This document shows, in pieces, positions 16,764 through 25,800 of a stretch of DNA of 37,506 nt. Numbering within the stretch: the stretch's first letter is position 1; every line of letters begins with the position of its first letter. A program made the translations under genes and the position numbers. The notes under the pieces were generated by a model. The model worked only from the letters and a program-made list of their open reading frames with translations. It searched no databases and was not told the DNA's origin. This DNA is from Ruminococcus sp. (GTDB taxonomy: Bacteria; Bacillota; Clostridia; Oscillospirales; Ruminococcaceae): the NCBI GenBank assembly GCA_017517145.1, contig JAFXAJ010000116.1:1-37506 (forward strand), in the 5' to 3' direction.

Positions 16764-17957
16764 ATGCTTCTTATAAGAATATTTTTTGTTATACTCATTA
16801 TCGCTTGTATAATATTCTATATCATGTATCTATGGGATTTTGCACTGATACTGCTTATAACGGTTATTGCGGTACCTGTGATTCTTTTCATAGTCGGGCT
16901 TATAATAAAATGCTCCATAAAGATAGAACTGGGTGTAAAAAATGATACAGTCATGAAAAATGAAAGCTTTCCAGTAATTATGAATATTGCTAACCGCAGT
17001 ATTTTTCCTGTCGGCAAAGCCGAAGCCCACATTGAATATTCCAATGTATTCAATAATCAGAAAAATAATTTTGTTTTGTATATGCCTGTTCAGGCGCATA
17101 ATGAGCAGAATGTGGTATTCCATATAAATTCACGTTTCTGCGGCATACTCAATATCCGCTGCGTAAAAATGTGTATATATGATCCCTTGCGGCTTTTCAG
17201 ATTTACCATTAAAAAAGCAAACAGTATCACTGCGGCTGTTATGCCGGAAGGTCATGAAATTAACGGCAGTGTGGTTTACTCAGACAGGGCAAATGATGAA
17301 AGCTGCGTATTCTCCGAACACAAACCCGGCGATGACCCTTCGGAAGTATTTGACCTCAGAGGCTATAATCCCGGCGATAAACTGAACAGAATACACTGGA
17401 AGCTCAGTTCAAAAAAGGACGAGTTCATCGTAAAGGACTACAGTTTGCCTATAGATATTCCATGTACGCTGTTTATTGACCTGCGCTGTACGGACACTTC
17501 CGCATTTATGCTTCCTGTTTTCGACACAATGGTTGAAGCTCTTGTTTCAGTTTCACAATTCATGCTCGAAAATGAACGGCTTCACACAATAGTCTACTAC
17601 AATTTCAGGACAGGCTCTTTTATCGAAAAACAGGTTACCGACGCTGATTCACTCTCTGCCGCAATCCATGACCTCATACTCTCGTTGGATAAATCTGACC
17701 TTTGCGTTCCTGCTGAGAATTATATCATAGAGCATGATACTTTCTCCCTTTCTTCCTTTGTATTCATAACATCCGACGCTGATAACAAAGCTATCGGATA
17801 TATTGACGAAAATGTTGATGCTGATATAAAAAATGTCATAGTTGTTATGAAATCAGCCGAAGAAGCCTCAGCTGTCAATAACATCTATGCTGACGTTAAC
17901 GTTATACCTGTCATCATGGGTAAAATCACATCATCTATCAAGGACATCGAGGTGTAA
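16764..17957 (+). CDS. DUF58 membrane protein
   Basis: A 397-residue protein. Two hydrophobic helices lie at the N-terminus (about 4-23 and 26-48), then a beta-rich stretch. The DUF58 core DPSEVFDLRGYNPGDKLNRIHWKL-type segment (about 190-220) is complete, followed by a von Willebrand A-like domain (PCTLFIDLR and on to the end). The function of DUF58 is not established; it is a standard partner of MoxR ATPases. Start ATG 16764 has AGGGGATTGT upstream. Four bases separate its stop from the next start. Confidence 0.9.
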   Translation: MLLIRIFFVILIIACIIFYIMYLWDFALILLITVIAVPVILFIVGLIIKCSIKIELGVKNDTVMKNESFPVIMNIANRSIFPVGKAEAHIEYSNVFNNQKNNFVLYMPVQAHNEQNVVFHINSRFCGILNIRCVKMCIYDPLRLFRFTIKKANSITAAVMPEGHEINGSVVYSDRANDESCVFSEHKPGDDPSEVFDLRGYNPGDKLNRIHWKLSSKKDEFIVKDYSLPIDIPCTLFIDLRCTDTSAFMLPVFDTMVEALVSVSQFMLENERLHTIVYYNFRTGSFIEKQVTDADSLSAAIHDLILSLDKSDLCVPAENYIIEHDTFSLSSFVFITSDADNKAIGYIDENVDADIKNVIVVMKSAEEASAVNNIYADVNVIPVIMGKITSSIKDIEV

Positions 17958-17961
17958 CATT

Positions 17962-20658
17962 ATGAAGAAAAACAAAAAACAGAATTACAGCGGAATACGT
18001 ATATGCGACAGCATTGTTATGTCCGTCAAAAAAAAGAATATGAATCTGCGCCGTGCAGAATCAATTTTTATCGCTCTTGTCGGATATATCTCAACAATGA
18101 TGGTTTTCATTACCGCTTTTGATTTTGAGTACAAGCAGAAACCGCTGATAATTTCTTCTGTCATTTTTTCAGTAATATATATACTTCTTTCCAGCTTCGG
18201 AAAATATTCGCTGTGGCTGATTATGACTTCAATTGCCGCTTTCGGTGCGGTTTTCTGGAAGAAACTGAATGCCATTACTCTTGGATATAAATTTGTATAC
18301 AACATTATATATAAAGAAAGTTTTAAAAGCGAAATCAATTACTATAAATTTCTGGATGAAAAGCTTGAAATTGAATCTGTCACTACATTTTTTATCCTGT
18401 GCGCATGGATTCTGGCTGTTGTAACATACGTATTTACTATTTATCATCCTCATCCGCTGCCGCCGCTTATTGCATCATTTTCAATACTTGAGATAGGACT
18501 GTACAATGGAATTGAAGTAAATATCTGGTGGGCTATGCTTGTTGTTGCATTTCTTGTTGCCTCCTTTGCTATGAGCACTATTGACATCGGAGAATATTCC
18601 GGCGGAAACGGCGGATTTGTCCGAAAAGGAAACCTTTTCTTCCCGAAAAGGCAAATGCGGCTGAAAGTTACCGAAAAATGTGGAGTATACCTGATTCTGC
18701 TTATTATGGCGTGTACCGCTGTTTCAGCAGGTATTCTCAAAGCAACCAACTATGAACGCAGCGATGAACTAAAACAGAAACGTGTTGAAATCCGGGACGC
18801 TGTAAATAACTTTTCTACAGAAAATCTTGCGGATAGTATCACCGACTTATCCGCTGCCCTCGGATTTGAAATTAAACTTGATACACATAAGCTGGGAAAT
18901 GTTGCAACAATGAAATACAAGGACAAAACCGACCTAATTCTCAATATTGACCAGCCTGTTTCAGAAGCTATATACATAAAAGAATATACAGGTTCTGTCT
19001 ACAGAGACAATGAATGGGTTTCACTTCCCGATTCAGCCTATAAATCCGAAATTTTCAACGACTTTAAAAATTTCGATATATATCCACAGGATTTCCCATT
19101 CATATTCAGTTCAACAGACGTTATCCCATATTCCTCTTATTATTCGCCTGAGTGCAACATGAAAATCCAGTCTGAAGTCAAAGGAAATAAATCTTTTGCT
19201 CCTTATGGTGTTGATAATGTAGGAGGTCTTTTATACGACAGAGATGCTACGGTTTCTTCCAAAAAGAAAAACAGCAATAAGTACTCGTATAAATTTATAA
19301 ATCCTGTTGCAGAGCATATCTCAACGAATTTTGGAAACAGTAATGTTTCTGCTGTTAATCTCAACAATATCAACAATGAGGAGTGGCGCAATAAGCTTAT
19401 CGACTATTGCAAAAAATATAATAAACTTGAATACGACAGTTTTACATACATCAATTCTGTTCCTTCATCAAATCCCGATATTGTCAGAAACCCTGATTTT
19501 GTGGCTTTTCAGCTTCTTCAGGAAAAATATCGTGATTTCGTCTATGAAAATTATCTCACTCTGCCTGATACAACAGCTATGCAGGAAATTCGTGAAAATT
19601 TCATAGATTCGCTTAATACAGATAATGCCGACTCCGATCCTGCATATAAACTAAGTATTCTTCAGTCTATCCGTGATATGATTGCAGATAATGCGGAATA
19701 TTCCCTTTCACCCGGTAAAACACCGAAAAACAGAGATTTTGTCAATTATTTTCTCCTTGAAAATAATAAGGGATATTGTACTCATTATGCTACATCAGGT
19801 GTTATACTTGCAAGAATGGCAGGTATTCCGGCAAGATATGCTACAGGATATGTTCTCGTCGGCAACGACTTTAACGACAGCAACCTTAACGCTGACGGCA
19901 CATATACTATAAAAGTCAAGGATAACCGCCGCCATGCATGGGCTGAAATTTACATTGACGGCTGCGGATGGGTGCCTTTTGAATTTACCGAGGGGTATAC
20001 CGCATACAGCATAGATACCACACCTACAACGACAACAACAACTTCTACAACTACTACAGCAACCATTTCGACAGAAACAAGCAAAACTGAACAAAGTTCA
20101 GAAACAAGTCAGCAGAATACAAACACAAACAAAATCACAACGACTACTCCTGTTACTACAACAACTGAATCAACAGATTCCAGCGGAAATAAACCGGGAA
20201 ATAATAAAATCAATCCTGTATTACTAAATGTTGTGATAAATCTTTTCTATGCTGTTATAACTGTTATCGCTGTTATACTGATATTTATTATCAGGCAAAA
20301 GGTTGTTGCAACTCTCCGCCGCAGAAAATTCAGCGTAAACAGTCCAACTCAACTGGCTAAGAATATATACAGTTATGGTGAAAAGCTTCTGAAATATAAG
20401 AATATTGAAGTCAAGGGTGTTCCGTATAAAAAACTTGCTGAATTTGTAGAAGCTTCTTACGGCGGTATTTATTTTGAAAGCGGCGAATTCGATAAGTTTA
20501 TGGATATTTCACTTTCCGCTGCTTTTTCAGGTAATCACCCTGAGATAGAAAATGTTAGAAATAACAGAACATTTATTGAAAGTTTTGCCAAAAAAATCTA
20601 TAGCAATTCCGGCAGATTAGAGAAAATTTACTTAAAATACATTATATGCTTGGTTTAA
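17962..20658 (+). CDS. Membrane protein with extracellular transglutaminase-like domain
   Basis: An 898-residue protein of the TgpA-like type. About six transmembrane helices occupy 35-260. An outside region follows with a transglutaminase/protease-like core at about 570-690. Catalytic Cys606 sits in GYCTHYA and His658 in RRHAWAE; the third position, normally Asp, is Glu674 in WVPFEFTEG. A Thr/Ser-rich linker (about 690-745), a last helix (about 755-775) and a C-terminal cytoplasmic region of the DUF4129 kind complete it. Start ATG 17962 has CGAGGTG upstream; the frame from 17887 overlaps DUF58 and is rejected. Together with MoxR and DUF58 it likely forms a membrane protein-processing or cross-linking unit; substrate unknown. 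Confidence 0.9.
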   Translation: MKKNKKQNYSGIRICDSIVMSVKKKNMNLRRAESIFIALVGYISTMMVFITAFDFEYKQKPLIISSVIFSVIYILLSSFGKYSLWLIMTSIAAFGAVFWKKLNAITLGYKFVYNIIYKESFKSEINYYKFLDEKLEIESVTTFFILCAWILAVVTYVFTIYHPHPLPPLIASFSILEIGLYNGIEVNIWWAMLVVAFLVASFAMSTIDIGEYSGGNGGFVRKGNLFFPKRQMRLKVTEKCGVYLILLIMACTAVSAGILKATNYERSDELKQKRVEIRDAVNNFSTENLADSITDLSAALGFEIKLDTHKLGNVATMKYKDKTDLILNIDQPVSEAIYIKEYTGSVYRDNEWVSLPDSAYKSEIFNDFKNFDIYPQDFPFIFSSTDVIPYSSYYSPECNMKIQSEVKGNKSFAPYGVDNVGGLLYDRDATVSSKKKNSNKYSYKFINPVAEHISTNFGNSNVSAVNLNNINNEEWRNKLIDYCKKYNKLEYDSFTYINSVPSSNPDIVRNPDFVAFQLLQEKYRDFVYENYLTLPDTTAMQEIRENFIDSLNTDNADSDPAYKLSILQSIRDMIADNAEYSLSPGKTPKNRDFVNYFLLENNKGYCTHYATSGVILARMAGIPARYATGYVLVGNDFNDSNLNADGTYTIKVKDNRRHAWAEIYIDGCGWVPFEFTEGYTAYSIDTTPTTTTTTSTTTTATISTETSKTEQSSETSQQNTNTNKITTTTPVTTTTESTDSSGNKPGNNKINPVLLNVVINLFYAVITVIAVILIFIIRQKVVATLRRRKFSVNSPTQLAKNIYSYGEKLLKYKNIEVKGVPYKKLAEFVEASYGGIYFESGEFDKFMDISLSAAFSGNHPEIENVRNNRTFIESFAKKIYSNSGRLEKIYLKYIICLV

Positions 20659-20663
20659 TTAAA

Positions 20664-20695
20664 AAAACAAGGCGCTCAAACAAGCGCCTTGTTTT
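20664..20695. terminator. Bidirectional terminator after the transglutaminase gene
   Basis: A 13-base stem (AAAACAAGGCGCT at 20664-20676 with 20683-20695) and a 6-base loop, with T-runs on both sides. Convergent genes use it from both strands; the minus-strand cyclase stop codon touches its edge. Confidence 0.9.
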
Positions 20696-22368
20696 TATTT
20701 ACGTGAAAATTCTTTGTTTCTTGCCTTTATTTCCTGCTTATGCGCATACATTTCCTTATCGCACTGTGTAATTATGTCCCTGAGTGCTGTGTATTTCTCA
20801 CTATCATACTGAGCAAATCCGCAAGCAATCTCAAAAGGATACCCCTTGTCAATCTTTGACTGCTCTTGTGCCGCTTTGAGGATATTCTCCTTTATCGGCT
20901 CTGCAGATATACATACAAATTCATCTCCGCCTATTCTGTAAACATCTCCTGATTCACCAAGAACCTCTGTCAGCATTTCAGCACATCTGATAATTGCTTC
21001 GTCACCTGTTTCATGACCATAATTATCATTTATATACTTCAGGAAATTCACATCGCACAAAGCAAAATATAATGATTTATACTTTTTCTCATCCTTCTCA
21101 TACTTTTCAATAAGCTTTTCGTATGTATTTCTGTTATATACACCTGTCATAGCATCAATAGAAAGGACTCTCATAGCTTCTCTGTTCTTTTTTATTCGTT
21201 TTGAAATCATAGCGACAATCACTCCGAAAAGAATAATTACTGCTATTCCTATGCCTGCAATAATCAGTGCTTTTATCGTTTTCTCTTTATTTATAATCTC
21301 ACTCTTTGCAATCAACACACTGTCAAGGTAATATGACATAGTATCGTTAATCGTAATATCCACATCGTTTTCTACATTTTCAGTTTGTATATAGAGATAT
21401 ACGTTTTCAGCCTCAACAGGAACATTAAAATGCCCTTCAAGTTCTGTCCATTTTCCTTTTTTTACAAGTTTTTCTGATACAAGATTATACTTGGCTACTC
21501 CGTTAAGGGTATATTGTATCTCCATACGGAATTTATGAGAATCACTGTATTCACTTCCGTTATACATTATATAAGAGGAATAATAATAACTTTCACCCTT
21601 TATAATTTTATTGGTAATCTGAACTGTTGCACCGTTCCATGGCTTAGTCCTGTTCGACGCATATAGCGAATAATCTCCGGAATGGCTGTATTCATCGGTA
21701 TGTACCAGTAATATTTCTCCTCTTTCAGACCATTGCTCTGTATCTTGTTCAAAATCCATAAAACTCTTTTCGCTATAATCCGACACAACACTATCATCCA
21801 GATGCGGCGGTGCTCCTGATATTGTTACATCATCAATTGCAAAATCAATAGATGCATTTCAACATTCAAAATATATCATGCACTCCACAGCTTCTTCGGG
21901 AATTTGAACTGAATTCGCCAAATTTGTCCATGTACCCGGTTCAATATCAGCTGAAGCAAGCTGAACAAATGATGATGCTCCGAATTCATCTCTCAGTTTT
22001 GCTGTCCAAGAAATCTTTTCAACATTATCACTTTCATGATACACCCATCCATTGAACATATACGCCTCGCCGGGACTAAGTAAATTATCACAGGACAAAG
22101 ACGGCCCTTCATAAGAGTTGCTGCGGTCTGTTATTTTCAGTGATTGGTCCCCGGAATGACTTACTGTATTATCAAGAAATATTTTTCCGCCTCCGAAAGC
22201 TACCCATTTTCCTACATCGTAATTATCGAAATCTTCATACAGAATGATAGTATCCTCAACAACCAGTTCAGTTTCCTCTTCGGATTCTTCGGCAGAGGAA
22301 TAAATCGCAGGATACAAAGACATCGCAACAATAGTCATTGCTGAAAGTATTAAAGATTTTATTCTCAT
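20695..22368 (-). pseudogene. Diguanylate cyclase with CBM-like modules, interrupted by in-frame TGA
   Basis: Read through, this frame gives 557 residues with the same design as the cyclase at 3154-4800. Codon 170 (21861-21859) is TGA, directly after YFEC. Reading on in the same frame gives NASIDFAIDDVTISG, which aligns with no gap to LEDFCIDNVAVYG of the paralogue, where the TGA position is Val168. Before the stop: signal peptide (5-25) and module 1. After it: module 2 (about 200-355, with NRTKPWNG), a transmembrane helix (366-388) and an intact GGDEF (480-484). A GTG at 21786 could restart translation but has no good ribosome site. The rest of the frame is undamaged, so the change is recent, or a sequencing error, or the stop is read through. 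Start ATG 22368 has AGGTG upstream. Confidence 0.85.
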
Positions 22369-22433
22369 AATTATACACCTGTATTTTTCCTAGAATAATG
22401 AATATAGATAAAATCATTTTTCAGACTCTTAAT

Positions 22434-22450
22434 TCAGGATATTCTCCTGA
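22434..22450 (-). other. Small hairpin in the cyclase leader
   Basis: TCAGGA (22434-22439) and TCCTGA (22445-22450) form a 6-base stem with a 5-base loop, between the promoter and start of the interrupted cyclase gene. It could be an operator or just chance. Confidence 0.3.
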
Positions 22451-22466
22451 TACGTTCTATTTTATA

Positions 22467-22495
22467 ATTATAACATAAATTATTATAAATGTCCA
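22467..22495 (-). promoter_or_regulatory. Promoter of the interrupted cyclase gene
   Basis: On the minus strand TGGACA (22495-22490), 17 bases, TATAAT (22472-22467), about 100 bases before the start codon. Confidence 0.6.
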
Positions 22496-22499
22496 TAGA

Positions 22500-22692
22500 A
22501 AAAACAAAAAAATTCATTATTAACAATAAAAAATAGTGTGAATTACTAAACAAATTTTCGGATTAAGATATTTGTTTTACATTATATAACATTTATTACA
22601 TAATCATTTGGCGTTTTTAATCTAATTTCATTGGGGACATTTGTTTATTTTTCACCAAAATGTAATTATTCCCAAGTAATTTTATGATTTCC
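22500..22692. other. AT-rich divergent control region, nothing else recognised
   Basis: It lies between the two divergent promoters of the c-di-GMP genes. No open frame with a ribosome site and no strong repeat was seen. Confidence 0.5.
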
Positions 22693-22721
22693 TTGAAAAA
22701 AAAAGCAATATATGATATAAT
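22693..22721 (+). promoter_or_regulatory. Promoter of the PocR-phosphodiesterase operon
   Basis: TTGAAA (22693-22698), 17 bases, TATAAT (22716-22721), giving a leader of about 108 bases. Confidence 0.7.
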
Positions 22722-22835
22722 GTATGTGTAATGCGTGATAAGAAAATGATTCTTTTGTGATGTTTCCACTCGCACAAACGCATATTTCATGTGGCACAAT
22801 AACACTTTTATACGCTATTCAAACGAGGTGATAAT

Positions 22836-23906
22836 ATGCCGAAGTATTCCTTGAGCAGACTCTTCGACAAAGGACTATTACAAGATCTTCAGAACGTTTT
22901 TTCAGATTATATGGGGATTTCCGCTGTAATTACCGATTCAGAGGGCAAACAGATTACGCAGTCAAGCAATTTCAGCCGGATATGCCGTAAACTTCTCAGA
23001 AATTCCGCCGACAACGTAGAAAAATGCATGAGCTATTCCATTAAAGGTGCTGTAAAAAGTAATTCGGAAAACAAACCTTGTATATATAAATGTCATGCAG
23101 GATTGTATGAAATTTCTGCACCCATTATGCTGGAGGACCTTCATATCGGCTGTTTTGTATGCGGGCAGATTATCTGCACAGATGAAAACGAATCCGATGT
23201 AATAAACAAAATTATGGATATAGGCCTCAATCAGGAGGACGCTATAAAGGCTGTTTCAGAATTGAAGCGTTTATCCATGGATGAAATTCAGCATACTGCT
23301 CAGTTCGTTTTCAATATCGCAAAACTTCTCTCAACTATGGCTTATAAGAATTACGTTCTCTTTAAAAATAACCGATTACGTTCTGCTGCCGCATTTACCG
23401 GCAATGAACTTTCTTCCATTCCAGATAAAGATGTTATTTATAACTCCCATGAACTTACAAGCAGTATAACTACAAATATCAAATCTTTCTTCTGCAACAT
23501 GAATATCACCCCCGAATTACATTTTCTCAGCGAGATTCCTGATGAACTTCTCGGCAATCCCGGTATTATCAGCTATGTCATAGATGTACTCCTTTCTACC
23601 ATTTCCAAAAACTGTGATTTTGATTCAATTGTAATAAATTTTTCATGCTCTGAAATCTGTTATTCACACACTCTCGCTATGGATATAATAATTGACAATC
23701 CCATATACACAGATAATCTCGTGGGTACTCTCAATAAAATTTTTTATCACATCCCCGATTCAGATGAAGAAGCATCCAACATTAAAAATCTCATATACAA
23801 TAAGCTTAACGGCTCAGTATGCTTCAATATGAGCGAAAACAACAGATTTACCGCCAGACTGGAAATACCTCAGATGGATATAAGGGGAAATAACTATGAA
23901 CAATGA
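22836..23906 (+). CDS. PocR-domain sensor with degenerate kinase-like C-terminus
   Basis: A 356-residue cytoplasmic protein without membrane segments. Residues about 5-170 fit the PocR ligand-binding domain: LQDLQNVFSDYMGISAVITD, a Cys in the middle (ICRKL), and the pattern CIYKCHAGLYEISAPI followed by GCFVCGQI. In known PocR domains such Cys residues and the fold bind small molecules. The C-terminal part, about 195-345, recalls a histidine-kinase ATPase (IPDELLGNPGIISYVIDVLL), but the N-box Asn and glycine boxes are not visible, so it is probably not a working kinase. Start ATG 22836 follows CGAGGTG. The end overlaps the next gene by 11 bases, so sensor and phosphodiesterase are translationally coupled. 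Confidence 0.78.
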   Translation: MPKYSLSRLFDKGLLQDLQNVFSDYMGISAVITDSEGKQITQSSNFSRICRKLLRNSADNVEKCMSYSIKGAVKSNSENKPCIYKCHAGLYEISAPIMLEDLHIGCFVCGQIICTDENESDVINKIMDIGLNQEDAIKAVSELKRLSMDEIQHTAQFVFNIAKLLSTMAYKNYVLFKNNRLRSAAAFTGNELSSIPDKDVIYNSHELTSSITTNIKSFFCNMNITPELHFLSEIPDELLGNPGIISYVIDVLLSTISKNCDFDSIVINFSCSEICYSHTLAMDIIIDNPIYTDNLVGTLNKIFYHIPDSDEEASNIKNLIYNKLNGSVCFNMSENNRFTARLEIPQMDIRGNNYEQ

Positions 23907-25590
23907 CAACGAGAAAAAAATATTTAGTTCACTAAAAAAATTTTTATGCGATATGGAAACTATACCTCCAAGCATAACACATCCGGATATTAAAAATGCT
24001 GTGAAAGATATATGCAATAACCTGAGAATTGCATATCTTGAAACTTCTCTTGTAAGAAATTCCGAAAGTGAAATTAATATCTCCCCCCCTTCTTCAACTA
24101 TATATTTCAGTGAAGGAGAAATTGACAATGATTTGTCAATCATTTTCGAAAAAGATACTCATGTAGGCACAGCTGTCTACACTGTATGCCCATATAAAAA
24201 CGCTGCCCCATGGACAGATTCCGAAAAAGAAAATATCAACGCTTTTATTTCAGCACTTTTCATTAATAACAGCAGAGCAAGAACCATGAATCTGTGCGAA
24301 CATCTCTGTACTCACGACTATGAACTCGGCGTGTACAATATAAAATTTTTTGAGCAAAAATTAACTGATATGCTCACCCATAATGCAATCAAAGGATTCG
24401 TCTGCTGCCGCTTCAATTTAAAGAAATTTTCCCTCATCAATAAACTCATTGGCAGAGAACTTGCTACCGGTGCGATGAGAACGTTTCTCATCGGTCTTGA
24501 AAAAATCTCCGGAGACAACAGCTGTCTTTGCCGTCTTGGCGGCGATAATTTCATTCTTCTTTTCAAAAGCGAAAATATGAATATAGTTATTGAATATCTC
24601 GACGGTACTCAGATTGAAACAAAAAAGCCTGACCGTCCTTTTGTAACTATTTCCGCAAGAGCAGGATTTTATAATATAAATGGAGAATGTCAGAACGCTG
24701 CTGAAATTATTGACAGAGCCTCTACTGCTCTGAATATTATAAAGAAAAACAATCACCAGCTATTTTTGATTTATAATAAAGAAGTAGAAAAACGCATTGA
24801 TAATCAGCGTATGGTTGAAGAAAATTTCTTTGCTGCTCTCGACAATGAGGAGTTTATTGTCTATTATCAGCCTAAAATCGAACTCAGAAAATATTCTCTT
24901 AGCGGTGCTGAAGCACTCTGTCGCTGGAGACATGACGGCAGACTTATTCCGCCCGGAATGTTTATCCCTGTTCTTGAACATAACAGTAATATCTGCACCC
25001 TCGATTTCTATATGCTAGACCATGTGTGCCGTGATATTCGCCGCTGGCTCGACAACGGCATTGAACCTGTCAGAATATCTGTAAACATATCACGTATTCA
25101 TCTCGGAGCAGAAGGACTTTCCCAGAAAATTATGGACATAATTCAAAGTCATAACGTTCCTTTTGAATATATAGAAATTGAACTGACAGAAACCACATCT
25201 GATGTTACATTCGACGATCTGAAAAAAGTTGTAAAAGCCCTGCATAACGTCGGTATAAATACTTCTATTGATGATTTTGGTATAGGATACTCTTCTCTCA
25301 ATCTTATCCGTGACCTGCCGTGGAATACGCTTAAAATTGACAAGAGCTTCCTCCCTGTACGCAACGATTCAACTGTTGATCAGAAAATGATTATGCTCAA
25401 ATACGTTATAGCTATGGCACAGAGTCTTGGTCTTGAATGTCTTGTTGAAGGCGTTGAAACAACTGAGCAGGTTTCTATACTTAAAGAGTATGAATGTTAT
25501 CAGGCTCAGGGATTTTGTTTTGACAAGCCTCTCCCCGTTGAGGAATTTGAGAAAAGACTCAGAACAAAAAAGTTTAATTTCTATAATTGA
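23896..25590 (+). CDS. GGDEF-EAL protein, probable c-di-GMP phosphodiesterase
   Basis: A 564-residue cytoplasmic protein. The first 125 residues are of unclear class, possibly GAF-like. The GGDEF domain (about 140-295) has GGDNF at 215-219, so the catalytic Glu is replaced and it is probably inactive as a cyclase, though it may still bind GTP. The EAL domain (about 310-555) looks complete: EAL at 339-341 within GAEALCRW, NISRIHL, ELTETTSD, DDFG at 459-462, LKIDKSF and VEGVETTEQ. It should therefore hydrolyse c-di-GMP. Start ATG 23896 lies inside the PocR gene and has AAGGGGAAAT upstream. The input signal probably comes from the PocR protein. Confidence 0.92.
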   Translation: MNNDNEKKIFSSLKKFLCDMETIPPSITHPDIKNAVKDICNNLRIAYLETSLVRNSESEINISPPSSTIYFSEGEIDNDLSIIFEKDTHVGTAVYTVCPYKNAAPWTDSEKENINAFISALFINNSRARTMNLCEHLCTHDYELGVYNIKFFEQKLTDMLTHNAIKGFVCCRFNLKKFSLINKLIGRELATGAMRTFLIGLEKISGDNSCLCRLGGDNFILLFKSENMNIVIEYLDGTQIETKKPDRPFVTISARAGFYNINGECQNAAEIIDRASTALNIIKKNNHQLFLIYNKEVEKRIDNQRMVEENFFAALDNEEFIVYYQPKIELRKYSLSGAEALCRWRHDGRLIPPGMFIPVLEHNSNICTLDFYMLDHVCRDIRRWLDNGIEPVRISVNISRIHLGAEGLSQKIMDIIQSHNVPFEYIEIELTETTSDVTFDDLKKVVKALHNVGINTSIDDFGIGYSSLNLIRDLPWNTLKIDKSFLPVRNDSTVDQKMIMLKYVIAMAQSLGLECLVEGVETTEQVSILKEYECYQAQGFCFDKPLPVEEFEKRLRTKKFNFYN

Positions 25591-25596
25591 TTAAAA

Positions 25597-25622
25597 AGGG
25601 TGTCGTCAACTAACGATACCCT
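25597..25622 (+). terminator. Terminator of the PocR-phosphodiesterase operon
   Basis: A 10-base stem (AGGGTGTCGT at 25597-25606 with 25613-25622, one G-U pair), a 6-base loop and then AATTTTTTT. Confidence 0.87.
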
Positions 25623-25660
25623 AATTTTTTTGATAAATTGTAACTTTTTGGATTTTTGTA

Positions 25661-25689
25661 TTGATACCTGCATTTATTTATGGTATAAT
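25661..25689 (+). promoter_or_regulatory. Sigma-A-type promoter of the GT-C-like gene
   Basis: TTGATA (25661-25666), 17 bases, TATAAT (25684-25689). The leader to the start codon is about 105 bases. Confidence 0.72.
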
Positions 25690-25705
25690 ATATTGTACTT
25701 TGATT

Positions 25706-25770
25706 TATGGTTTTTTTGAAAACCGTAACACAAAATTCAGGTGTAAGGGAGTTTTTTAGAGTTTCCCTTA
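25706..25770 (+). promoter_or_regulatory. Structured leader with block shared with 15759-15783
   Basis: A hairpin TATGGTTTT / AAAACCGTA (25706-25714 with 25719-25727) is followed at 25746-25770 by AGGGAG, six T, AGAG, TTTCCC, TTA. This block matches the moxR leader block with one added T and two substitutions, and sits at a similar distance before the start codon. Confidence 0.55.
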
Positions 25771-25800
25771 TAACAAAAAGAAAAGGAACGATTAAAGATT

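Noticed and set aside
21859-21861. TGA as a selenocysteine codon in the cyclase gene
   Set aside because: No hairpin of the bacterial SECIS kind follows within about 40 bases, the aligned paralogue residue is Val, and the module has no redox role.
22617-22805. Minus-strand frame of 62 codons in the divergent control region
   Set aside because: It covers the PocR promoter, has no ribosome site and no recognisable features.
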